5,019 bases of DNA from an uncultured Rhodospirillales bacterium (GTDB taxonomy: Bacteria; Pseudomonadota; Alphaproteobacteria; Rhodospirillales; Defluviicoccaceae): positions 1 through 5,019 of the forward strand of contig CAKZLS010000493.1 of the NCBI GenBank assembly GCA_937127205.1. Direction: 5' to 3'. The position numbers were made by a program, and so were the translations under genes. Position 1 is the first letter of the stretch. Each line of letters starts with the position of its first letter. The notes below the pieces were generated by a model. The model searched no databases. It saw only the letters and a list, made by a program, of their open reading frames with translations, and was not told the origin of the DNA. Positions 1 through 4,849 of the stretch are shown here, one piece after another.

Positions 1-339
1 CAGCTGCGCGACATCGATATTCTTGGAATGAGCAAGGCGCAGCGTCTCATTGCGCGGGAGGTGGGACGAGCGGAAATTGGCCGTATGCAGGTCAATCTCC
101 CGGAGACGATCGAGTCGATTCCGCCGACGGTTCGTGCGGTCGAACACCATATGGGAACGACACGGATGAATCCTGATCCGAAGTGGGGCGTCGTCGATTC
201 AAATTGCCGGATCCACGGTGTTGAAAACAGCTTTGTCGCGGGATCTTCAGTATTTCCGACGGGAGGGTATCCCAACCCGACCCTAACGCTAACGGCGTTG
301 GCCATTCGATTGGCCGACCACATAAAGCAAACCCTGTGA
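1..339 (+). CDS. GMC-family FAD oxidoreductase, C-terminal fragment (5' end outside window)
   Basis: This is the last 112 residues of a glucose-methanol-choline family flavoprotein. The frame is open from base 1 and stops with TGA at 337-339; the ATG at 28 is internal, not the true start. The C-terminal GMC domain is clear: HHMGTTRMNPDP, then GVVDSNCRIHGVENSFVAGSS, then FPTGGYPNPTLTLTALAIRL. In the family, the His three residues before the GT (here the first of the HH pair, fragment residue 49) and the Asn of the NPTLT segment occupy the two catalytic positions that abstract a hydride or proton from an alcohol or sugar substrate; the closing segment helps enclose FAD. It forms a two-gene unit with the Tat-signal protein that starts 7 bases downstream, which suggests a periplasmic dehydrogenase feeding electrons to the respiratory chain. 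The substrate cannot be read from this fragment. The family call is secure. Confidence 0.93.
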   Translation, partial: QLRDIDILGMSKAQRLIAREVGRAEIGRMQVNLPETIESIPPTVRAVEHHMGTTRMNPDPKWGVVDSNCRIHGVENSFVAGSSVFPTGGYPNPTLTLTALAIRLADHIKQTL

Positions 340-346
340 GGCGATC

Positions 347-808
347 GTGCGGTCACCATTAGACATCACAAGACGTTTGGTCCTTCGGAAGATGGGCCTC
401 GGGGCGGTCGCCCTGAGCGGTCTGTCCGTGGGGGCGCTGGCAAAAACAGGGCAAGCGAACGCGTCTGCGCCGTCCGAATTGGGGCCGGAGGCAAAGCTCG
501 CGGTCGATTTAGTCCGCACAACCGTACCCCACCACCGAAACGCGGCGCGGCTTGGAGCGGCATACCTGCGGACCGCTCCCACGGAGTCCGATCTGACACA
601 CCTGTTGAGCGCACTCATGACAGATGCGGAGATTTCGTCTGTCGCGGAGAAGCCGGAAGAAGTCAGATCCGCTGTCCGGCGCCGAATCGCCACTGACTTC
701 GAGCACGGTTCCCTGGTCGAGGTTGAAGGCTGGGTGATGTCGCTGACGGAAGTCCGTATTGCCGCTTTGGCCCACGTGGTAAGGGACGTTGCAGCCAAAG
801 TGTCGTAG
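347..808 (+). CDS. Small Tat-exported protein, probable accessory subunit of the upstream GMC dehydrogenase
   Basis: A 153-residue protein starting with GTG. The start is supported by GAGG at 338-341, which overlaps the stop codon of the GMC gene and lies 5 bases before the GTG; the next Met (residue 16) would remove the twin-arginine motif. Residues 8-15, TRRLVLRK, fit the Tat consensus (S/T-R-R-x-F-L-K) and are followed by a hydrophobic stretch (about 17-33) ending near GALAKTGQANA, so export of a folded protein is expected. The mature part is helical and ends in GWVMSLTEVRIAALAHVV, a pattern that recalls short Tat proteins found beside GMC dehydrogenases (compare gluconate 2-dehydrogenase subunit 3-like proteins). 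A role as chaperone or small subunit that carries the oxidoreductase through the Tat pore is inferred. No metal-binding Cys cluster is present. It is convergent with the carbamoyltransferase, 24 bases away, with no clear terminator between them. Confidence 0.85.
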   Translation: MRSPLDITRRLVLRKMGLGAVALSGLSVGALAKTGQANASAPSELGPEAKLAVDLVRTTVPHHRNAARLGAAYLRTAPTESDLTHLLSALMTDAEISSVAEKPEEVRSAVRRRIATDFEHGSLVEVEGWVMSLTEVRIAALAHVVRDVAAKVS

Positions 809-832
809 AAGCGGGCTTGTCAGTAGCGGACC

Positions 833-2668
833 TTAATCCAGTTCGAAGGCGTCCTTATAATCCCGCTGCAGCGCCGGATCCTGATCTTCCTTTCTGAGAA
901 AGCAGTTGCCAATAGCGAGGAACTCGATGTCGGTGCCCATAAAGCAGCGAAACGCGTCCTCCGGCGAACAAACGATAGGTTCGCCGCGCACATTGAAGCT
1001 AGTGTTGACGATAACCGGACACCCCGTAAGCGCCTTGAACCGCGAAATCAATGCATGGTACCGGGGATTGGTTTCTTTGTGCACGGTTTGGATGCGCGCC
1101 GAGTAGTCCACATGGGTGACGGCGGGAATCCCGGAGCGGGGGACGTTCAACTTCTCAATGCCGAACAGTTCCTTTTCCGTATCGCTCATCTCCCGGCGGT
1201 GTTCCTTGACCACGTCCGCCACCATCAGCATGTAGGGGCTGTCCGTGTCTATTTCGAACCAATCGGCCACATCTTCGCGCAGCGTCGACGGTGCGAACGG
1301 CCGGAAGGATTCACGGTATTTGACCTTCAGATTAAGCATTTTCTGCATGCTTGGAGAGCGGGCATCACCCAGGATCGAGCGCGCGCCTAAAGCTCGGGGA
1401 CCAAACTCCATCAAACCCTGGAACCATCCGACCGCTTTCCCGTCGGCGAGCGCCTGGGCGGTGGTATCGGTCAGGGTGTCGTCGTCGAGCACAGTGTATC
1501 GCGCGCGCTCTCCGGTTAACCGTTGTTCGATGTCAGGTTGCTGATACGACGGCCCCAGGTAGCTGCCGCGCATCGCGTCCGTGTTGTTGGACACGTGGCG
1601 CGGTTGGTTTTTGTGGCCGTGATAGGCGCTTAATGCCGCGCCGAGTGCGCCTCCTGCGTCACCGGCCGCCGGTTGAATCCAGATATTGTCGAAACGGCCG
1701 TCGCGTAGAACCTTGCCGTTGGCGACGCAATTCAGCGCAACCCCCCCGGCGAGGCACAGATTTTTCATTCCTGTCTCATCCGCTATGGATCGGGTCAGGC
1801 GCAGCACGATCTCTTCGGTAACCGCCTGTATGGACGCGGCCAAATCCATGTGCCGTTGCTCCAGCGCTTCCTCGGATGTGCGGGGAGGACCACCGAACAG
1901 CCGGTCGAAGCGACCGTTGGTCATGGTCAGGCCGGTGCAATAGTCGAAATAGGACTGGTCCAGGCGGAACGAGCCGTCATCCTTAACGTCGATAAGATGG
2001 TCGAGAATGACCTGAGCGTAACGGGGTTCGCCGTAAGGCGCCAACCCCATAACCTTATACTCGCCGGAATTGACCTTAAACCCGGTGTAGTACGTGAATG
2101 CCGAGTACAGAAGGCCAAGCGAGTGCGGAAAATGGATCTCCTTGATGACGTCAAGGCGATTGTCGCGTCCAAGCGCCACCGAGGTTGTCGCCCATTCGCC
2201 GACACCGTCCATGGTCAGGACCACCGCCTCGCGAAACGGCGACGGAAAGAAAGCCGACGCGGCGTGGCTCTGATGGTGTTCCCCGAACAGCAGTTTGCCG
2301 TTCCAGTCGTAATCGGAATCAAAGGCTTTGAATTCCTTGCGCAAAAGGCTTTTCTGAAACAGCTTTTCGCGCAACCAAACCGGCAGGGCCATTCGAAACT
2401 GGGTGAAGCCGCGCGGGGCGAAAGCAACGTAGGTTTCCAGCAACCGCTCGAACTTGAGAAACGGTTTGTCGTAGAAGGCAACGCAGTCTATGCCGTCTAG
2501 TCCAACACCGGCGCGGTCCAAACAAAACTCGATGGCGCGGGCCGGAAAACCCGCATCGTGTTTCTTCCGGGTGAAACGCTCTTCCTGAGCGGCGGCGATG
2601 ATACGCCCGTCTTCGATCAACGCGGCGGCGCTGTCGTGATAGAACGCGGAGATGCCGAGAACGCGCAA
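833..2668 (-). CDS. O-carbamoyltransferase, NodU/CmcH/TobZ family
   Basis: A full-length 611-residue enzyme, normal for the family. It begins MRVLGISAFYHDSAAALIED, the typical N-terminus, read from a TTG codon at 2668-2666. Visible motifs in order: EHHQSH (130-135) with the HxxxH metal-binding pair H131/H135; MDGVGEW (153-159); YKVMGLAPYG (204-213); LAGGVALN (306-313); PAAGDAGGALG (333-343), nucleotide-binding in the Kae1-like domain; EFGPRALGARSIL (421-433); YRESFRPFAPS (451-461); and VNTSFNVRGEP (554-564) in the C-terminal YrdC-like region. Family members use carbamoyl phosphate and ATP to make carbamoyl-adenylate, then carbamoylate a hydroxyl of an antibiotic, Nod factor or other secondary product. 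All key motifs look intact. It is the last gene of a three-gene unit with a DUF5989-type protein and an SxtJ-type protein, an arrangement known for this subtype. The acceptor substrate is unknown. Family call secure; specific symbol not assignable. Confidence 0.96.
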   Translation of the reverse strand: MRVLGISAFYHDSAAALIEDGRIIAAAQEERFTRKKHDAGFPARAIEFCLDRAGVGLDGIDCVAFYDKPFLKFERLLETYVAFAPRGFTQFRMALPVWLREKLFQKSLLRKEFKAFDSDYDWNGKLLFGEHHQSHAASAFFPSPFREAVVLTMDGVGEWATTSVALGRDNRLDVIKEIHFPHSLGLLYSAFTYYTGFKVNSGEYKVMGLAPYGEPRYAQVILDHLIDVKDDGSFRLDQSYFDYCTGLTMTNGRFDRLFGGPPRTSEEALEQRHMDLAASIQAVTEEIVLRLTRSIADETGMKNLCLAGGVALNCVANGKVLRDGRFDNIWIQPAAGDAGGALGAALSAYHGHKNQPRHVSNNTDAMRGSYLGPSYQQPDIEQRLTGERARYTVLDDDTLTDTTAQALADGKAVGWFQGLMEFGPRALGARSILGDARSPSMQKMLNLKVKYRESFRPFAPSTLREDVADWFEIDTDSPYMLMVADVVKEHRREMSDTEKELFGIEKLNVPRSGIPAVTHVDYSARIQTVHKETNPRYHALISRFKALTGCPVIVNTSFNVRGEPIVCSPEDAFRCFMGTDIEFLAIGNCFLRKEDQDPALQRDYKDAFELD

Positions 2669-2677
2669 GACGGTCGT

Positions 2678-2683
2678 CTCCTC
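2678..2683 (-). promoter_or_regulatory. Ribosome-binding site GAGGAG supporting the TTG start of the carbamoyltransferase
   Basis: On the minus strand GAGGAG lies 9 bases before the TTG at 2668-2666 and shares its first two bases with the TGA stop (2684-2682) of the 49-residue upstream gene. It justifies the TTG start, since no ATG or GTG lies closer that keeps the family N-terminus MRVLGIS, and it suggests translational coupling. Confidence 0.75.
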
Positions 2684-2831
2684 AGAACACGGCGTATATA
2701 AACGGCGCGACGGCCGAGCCCTTGCTCAGGACCACCAGACCGCCAAGCAAAGCCGTCATGACGAAGATCGGGAGCAGCCAAAACTTCTTGCGCGCCCGCA
2801 TGAATGCCCAGAGTTCGCTCAGAAATTCCAT
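2682..2831 (-). CDS. DUF5989-type 49-residue membrane protein
   Basis: A 49-residue ORF that a length cut-off would miss. It starts MEFLSELWAFMRARKKFWLL, followed by hydrophobic PIFVMTALLGGLVVLSKGSA and ending VAPFIYAVF. This matches my recollection of the small proteins (DUF5989, SxtN-neighbour type) encoded directly before NodU-type carbamoyltransferases: an amphipathic N-terminal helix, a basic RARKK patch and one membrane span (about residues 17-36). The start is supported by AGGA 8 bases before the ATG, overlapping the TAG of the SxtJ gene; the gap to that stop is 10 bases. It probably sits in the inner membrane. Its biochemical role is not known; holding the carbamoyltransferase or its lipid-linked or exported substrate at the membrane is inference. 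The conserved gene order makes it very likely to be a real gene. Confidence 0.9.
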   Translation of the reverse strand: MEFLSELWAFMRARKKFWLLPIFVMTALLGGLVVLSKGSAVAPFIYAVF

Positions 2832-2841
2832 GGGTTGGTTC

Positions 2842-3276
2842 CTAGAATTGGTTGCGCATGCTTTCAGGGTTGGGCCCCGGCGGCTGGCGTTCGATCCAGT
2901 ATGTTTTTGCGTTCGGATCCAGTCGGCGGTGGAGTGGGTCCTTGCCCATCATCCGCATGATGATCCCCGTGGGTGTCACGGTCAGGAAGAAAACGATGCC
3001 CATGACAACCGGGGTCACGATCTTGTGGAGGAGAAGCCCGAACAAAAACCAAACGCGGTTCAAGGGGGAAAGAAGGGTGGGGCGGGTCAATGCAGCCAGC
3101 AGAAATATTGCGGCGATGCTCAGGGACCAAAGCCTGAGCGTTCCGCCAAACAGCAATGGCCAGAGGCCAATAATCACAAAAACGACGAAGAAAACGATGC
3201 CGAACGCGCGTTCGGAGCCGGCGGCGACGCGGTCTTCGCGATTGAAGTCTTCATGAAAGGATTGTGGGCGGGTCAT
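2842..3276 (-). CDS. SxtJ-family membrane protein
   Basis: A 144-residue protein with an SxtJ-like pattern: a short charged N-terminus (SFHEDFNREDRVAAGSERAF), then three hydrophobic segments at about 24-44, 46-63 and 74-105, and a polar C-terminal tail containing GKDPLHRRLDPNAKTYWIER. SxtJ was named from the saxitoxin clusters of cyanobacteria, but homologues are widespread next to NodU-type carbamoyltransferases in bacteria that make no saxitoxin; their function is undetermined. It is the first gene of the three-gene minus-strand unit, and its stop is 10 bases from the next ATG. The start at ATG 3276 fits the family N-terminus, but the ribosome-binding site is weak (only GGAT 11 bases upstream). 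The tail suggests a soluble face that could contact the carbamoyltransferase; this is inferred from gene linkage only. Confidence 0.9.
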   Translation of the reverse strand: MTRPQSFHEDFNREDRVAAGSERAFGIVFFVVFVIIGLWPLLFGGTLRLWSLSIAAIFLLAALTRPTLLSPLNRVWFLFGLLLHKIVTPVVMGIVFFLTVTPTGIIMRMMGKDPLHRRLDPNAKTYWIERQPPGPNPESMRNQF

Positions 3277-3297
3277 CGATACCGTTTATCCGCGTGA

Positions 3298-3314
3298 CGC
3301 GACAACAATGCCAA
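3298..3314 (-). promoter_or_regulatory. Possible sigma-54-type promoter upstream of the SxtJ gene
   Basis: The minus strand reads TTGGCATTGTTGTCGCG. It keeps the invariant GG and GC dinucleotides with the required 10-base separation and matches TTGGCA of the consensus TTGGCACGNNNNTTGCW, but lacks the CG and the second T of TTGC. A start about 12 bases past the GC would fall near 3287, leaving a leader of only about 11 bases before the ATG at 3276, which is short. No convincing sigma-70 promoter was seen in the 193-base gap, so this is the best candidate, but it may be chance. Confidence 0.2.
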
Positions 3315-3469
3315 TGTTCGCGGAAACCGCAATCATCAAATGTTGAAAGGTGTAAAGCGCCATCCCGCCCTTCTGATGGGGTGTCCTCAGTGGCAATAAA
3401 ATATTCAGGACGCAATTGGTGCGCCGCGCGCTCCCAATCCCTCCACGATCAATGGCTCCCTGCACTTCA

Positions 3470-3757
3470 CTACTCGGCGATTTTGTCTGAATGACCAAGC
3501 GATCGGCCGGGAGCCGCATGGTCACGGACGCGTTGCTTGAGTTCTTTAACATCGGGAAAGCGGCCCATCTGTTTACGGGACCAGATGCTTTGTTCGTCGA
3601 GGCGGATTTCGAAAACGCCGCCGGTCCCTGGTTTAAGTGCAACGGAATCGATCGTGTCTTCAAAGGTCATCAGTAGTTCTTGCGCCATCCAGGCGGCGCG
3701 CAGCAGCCACCGGCACTGGGTGCAATATTCGATTTCCACGCGAGGCAAAGCGCTCAC
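3470..3757 (-). CDS. SelW/SelT/SelH-type Rdx family protein (CxxC form)
   Basis: A 95-residue thioredoxin-like-fold protein. Residues 6-17, RVEIEYCTQCRW, place a redox CxxC (C12 and C15) in the loop after the first strand, where selenoprotein W has CxxU; both codons are TGC, so this is the sulfur form with no selenocysteine. LLRAAWMAQELL forms the following helix, then GTGGVFEIRLDEQSIWSRKQ and GRFPDVKELKQRVRD, hallmarks of the bacterial family, and the tail PGRSLGHSD is also typical. The start is GTG at 3757-3755, with GGAG 9 bases upstream. The protein is presumed cytosolic and involved in thiol redox chemistry; its partners are unknown. It lies 193 bases upstream of the SxtJ gene on the same strand and probably has its own promoter, so a link to carbamoylation is unlikely. 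Confidence 0.93.
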   Translation of the reverse strand: MSALPRVEIEYCTQCRWLLRAAWMAQELLMTFEDTIDSVALKPGTGGVFEIRLDEQSIWSRKQMGRFPDVKELKQRVRDHAAPGRSLGHSDKIAE

Positions 3758-3809
3758 AATTCAAGTCTCCGCGTTCGATGATTACGCATGTCGCGAAACC
3801 GAGTGTAAC

Positions 3810-3838
3810 ATCATATTGCTACCCAAACGTTTACAGAA
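3810..3838 (-). promoter_or_regulatory. Possible promoter of the SelW-like gene
   Basis: On the minus strand TATGAT (3815-3810) is a 5/6 match to the -10 box. At a 17-base spacing upstream lies TTCTGT (3838-3833), a poor -35 match. The predicted start near 3803 would leave a leader of about 45 bases to the GTG at 3757, with a good ribosome-binding site. Placement in the gap between divergent genes supports it; the weak -35 lowers confidence. Confidence 0.28.
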
Positions 3839-3902
3839 GCGCACCAACCACAATTGCTGAGCAGTCCGCTTGCCGGTAACGCGCAAATGGACCGGACAGG
3901 CA

Positions 3903-3911
3903 GGGGAGGGG
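3903..3911 (+). promoter_or_regulatory. Strong Shine-Dalgarno (GGGGAGGGG) that decides the GTG start at 3920
   Basis: The purine run GGGGAGGGG ends 8 bases before the GTG at 3920-3922. In-frame alternatives at TTG 3854 and ATG 3887 have no comparable sequence upstream, so the gene downstream is annotated from 3920. Confidence 0.6.
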
Positions 3912-3919
3912 ATCTCGTT

Positions 3920-4207
3920 GTGGCAGTGCGCGGCGCGATCGAGTACGATGAATCATTGCAACGGTTCAAGGCAGTGGAAACGATGACGTCGGAACCGGTC
4001 CAATATCTTAAATTCGATGATCTCCCGCCGGACCGGCGCTTGGAAATTGCCGCCGCCGCGTCACGATTTCTGCTCTCCAACGACTATGCCAGCGTCTACG
4101 AGGCCTGCGAGCTTCTGGACCTAGATCTCCAGCATCTATGGGACAAGATCATGGATGAGGCCGGTCTTCCTCGGTGTGAACACCCGGGCTTCGGTATGGT
4201 CTGCTAA
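3920..4207 (+). CDS. Unrecognised 95-residue protein with possible helix-turn-helix
   Basis: I do not recognise a family. From GTG 3920 the protein is 95 residues; the frame is open upstream to TTG 3854 (117 residues) with ATG 3887 between, but only 3920 has a strong ribosome-binding site. The first 35 residues are mixed (AVRGAIEYDESLQRFKAVE, then EPVQYLKFDDL). Residues 36-82 look like three helices: LPPDRRLEIAAAASRFLLS, then YASVYEACELLDL, then LQHLWDKIMDEAG. The last two, with a short turn at LDL, resemble a helix-turn-helix in which SVYEACELL is the first helix and LQHLWDKIM the recognition helix; this is pattern reading only. The tail is CEHPGFGMVC, with Cys at 86 and 95, too few ligands for a clear metal site. 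It is divergent from the SelW-like gene and is followed by a 167-base gap and a strong terminator. A small regulator is one possibility; codon use looks normal. Confidence 0.65.
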   Translation: MAVRGAIEYDESLQRFKAVETMTSEPVQYLKFDDLPPDRRLEIAAAASRFLLSNDYASVYEACELLDLDLQHLWDKIMDEAGLPRCEHPGFGMVC

Positions 4208-4319
4208 CCCGGTGAAGTGTGCAGGTACGGTAGAGTTGGCTAGCCATCGGTAGCATTGCGGCGCGTAGAAACAAATCTTCCACGAACGCCCAATTTCCTT
4301 TCAGCATTAATCTGTTGTT

Positions 4320-4404
4320 AAAGGTGGTGACGGTATACAGGGAGCACCTTTTCGATTCTCCCTCCCCAATAAACTGGGCCGGCACACGCCGGCCTATTTT
4401 TTTT
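4320..4404 (+). ncRNA. Candidate structured RNA or small RNA ending in the terminator
   Basis: Two crossing pairings are visible: AAAGGTG (4320-4326) with CACCTTT (4345-4351), 7 bp, and AGGGAG (4339-4344) with CTCCCT (4358-4363), 6 bp. Their order is that of an H-type pseudoknot, with stems directly adjacent at 4344/4345, a 12-base first loop and a 6-base last loop (TCGATT). A C/U-rich stretch TCTCCCTCCCC (4357-4367) and then a perfect terminator follow. The C/U-rich, ribosome-binding-site-like complement plus terminator recalls the layout of trans-acting sRNAs of alphaproteobacteria. No convincing promoter was found just upstream, so this may instead be the 3' untranslated region of the gene ending at 4207. 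The 5' end given is only the first paired base. Confidence 0.25.
4375..4404 (+). terminator. Rho-independent terminator
   Basis: A perfect 7-bp stem GGCCGGC (4377-4383) and GCCGGCC (4388-4394) encloses the 4-base loop ACAC, extended by a G-T wobble and a T-A pair at its base, and is followed at once by eight T residues (4397-4404). It acts on plus-strand transcripts: either that of the gene ending at 4207 or a separate small RNA. The reverse strand lacks an adequate T-run, so it is probably one-directional. Confidence 0.9.
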
Positions 4405-4512
4405 GTCCAGTCAATTCGAACGGCTCTGACGGGCGCACCCACGCGGTTCCCAAACCGACATGGAGGTATACAAACCTTGGCGTGGCTTTGTGCACCAAAA
4501 AGGAAAATATTC

Positions 4513-4539
4513 TTGACTACTAGTAATTGTTCCTATAAA
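4513..4539 (+). promoter_or_regulatory. Sigma-70-type promoter for the acidic small protein
   Basis: TTGACT (4513-4518, 5/6 match) and TATAAA (4534-4539, 5/6 match) are separated by 15 bases, shorter than the preferred 17, so basal strength may be low or activator-dependent. It lies just past a terminator and about 95 bases before the ATG at 4634, in AT-rich DNA. It is the best promoter-like sequence in the window. Confidence 0.5.
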
Positions 4540-4541
4540 CA

Positions 4542-4557
4542 TACCCCTAATGGGGTG
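4542..4557. promoter_or_regulatory. Palindrome ACCCC-TAAT-GGGGT, possible operator
   Basis: The perfect 14-base palindrome ACCCCTAATGGGGT (4543-4556) begins 3 bases after the -10 box, so it would span or closely follow the transcription start. Read as two heptamers, TACCCCT-AA-TGGGGTG resembles the 7-2-7 inverted arrangement bound by NarL-type response regulators (heptamer TACYYMT): the first half fits fully and the second 5/7. At this position a bound protein would most easily repress. The palindrome is seen; the binding protein is a guess. Confidence 0.4.
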
Positions 4558-4633
4558 CAGCACAAAAAGAGAAAAGACGAAAAAGCGATAGGTATCTCGC
4601 AATTCAATTTGAAACCCGATGAGAGTAACCGTT

Positions 4634-4849
4634 ATGGACGAAAATCATACTCAAAGGCCTAGTCCCGCCAGCAACAAAACGGATCCAGATACGCTCAATG
4701 ACATCCGCCGGGTCGTATATCGACACAAATGGGCGAGCCTTGAGGACTGGGTCCGATCGCTGGATGAATTGGCTGACCTCGATGACGATGACATCGAAGA
4801 GGTAGAGCGGCTCACAAAGGGCGACCGTGACGATATCTATTTCGAGTAA
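4634..4849 (+). CDS. Unrecognised 71-residue highly acidic protein
   Basis: I do not recognise a family. Starting at ATG 4634 the product has 71 residues; GAGAG (4621-4625) sits 8 bases upstream, whereas the in-frame ATG at 4619 has no ribosome-binding site, so 4634 is preferred. The N-terminal 16 residues are polar and probably disordered. From about residue 17 it looks helical: DPDTLNDIRRVVYRHKW, then SLEDWVRSLDEL, then the run DLDDDDIEEVERL and the tail KGDRDDIYFE. It has 21 Asp/Glu against 10 Lys/Arg, a net charge near -11, with no signal peptide, membrane span or Cys. It has its own promoter-like sequence and palindrome upstream. The acidity would fit a small protein that binds a basic partner, a DNA mimic or an antitoxin, but no toxin-like gene is adjacent and none of these can be chosen. 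Confidence 0.6.
   Translation: MDENHTQRPSPASNKTDPDTLNDIRRVVYRHKWASLEDWVRSLDELADLDDDDIEEVERLTKGDRDDIYFE

Larger units (their letters stand above)
4208..4633 (+). other. 426-base gene-free stretch rich in RNA and control signals
   Basis: No ORF here has a ribosome-binding site or believable protein; the one long frame (4315-4662) runs straight through the terminator hairpin and its T-run. In order it holds: about 110 bases (4208-4319) in which I see nothing specific; a possible pseudoknot-forming segment (4320-4363); a strong terminator (4375-4404); about 108 bases (4405-4512) with no recognisable element; a promoter-like pair (4513-4539); a palindrome (4543-4556); and an A/T-rich leader to the next gene. 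Base composition becomes AT-richer after about 4490 than in the flanking genes. Confidence 0.7.

Noticed and set aside
1055..2500. Several long plus-strand open frames opposite the carbamoyltransferase
   Set aside because: They are antisense shadows of a well-conserved enzyme in GC-rich DNA and show no protein motifs.
3854..3919. Longer N-terminus for the 95-residue protein (TTG 3854 or ATG 3887)
   Set aside because: Neither start has a ribosome-binding site, while the strong GGGGAGGGG sits correctly before GTG 3920.
4351..4368. String TTCGATTCTCCCTCCCCA resembling the T-loop and 3' end of a tRNA, possibly an att-site remnant
   Set aside because: The 5' side of a T-stem is displaced by extra bases, no matching acceptor 5' strand or anticodon arm lies at the right distance, and no integrase is present. 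The bases are better explained by the pseudoknot pairings.
4149..4442. Open frame of 97 codons on the minus strand
   Set aside because: It overlaps the end of the plus-strand gene, the terminator and the RNA-like segment; no recognisable motifs and no good ribosome-binding site.
4332..4472. Repeated 8-mer GGTATACA at 4332 and 4465
   Set aside because: Too short and partly self-complementary; flanks differ, so no direct repeat is supported.
4477..4494. Sigma-54-like TTGGCGTGGCTTTGTGCA on the plus strand
   Set aside because: The GG and GC are 11 bases apart instead of the strict 10, so it should not work as a -24/-12 promoter.
4315..4662. Open frame of 115 codons on the plus strand
   Set aside because: It runs through the terminator hairpin, its T-run and the promoter, has no ribosome-binding site, and gives a basic, low-complexity translation unlike a real protein.
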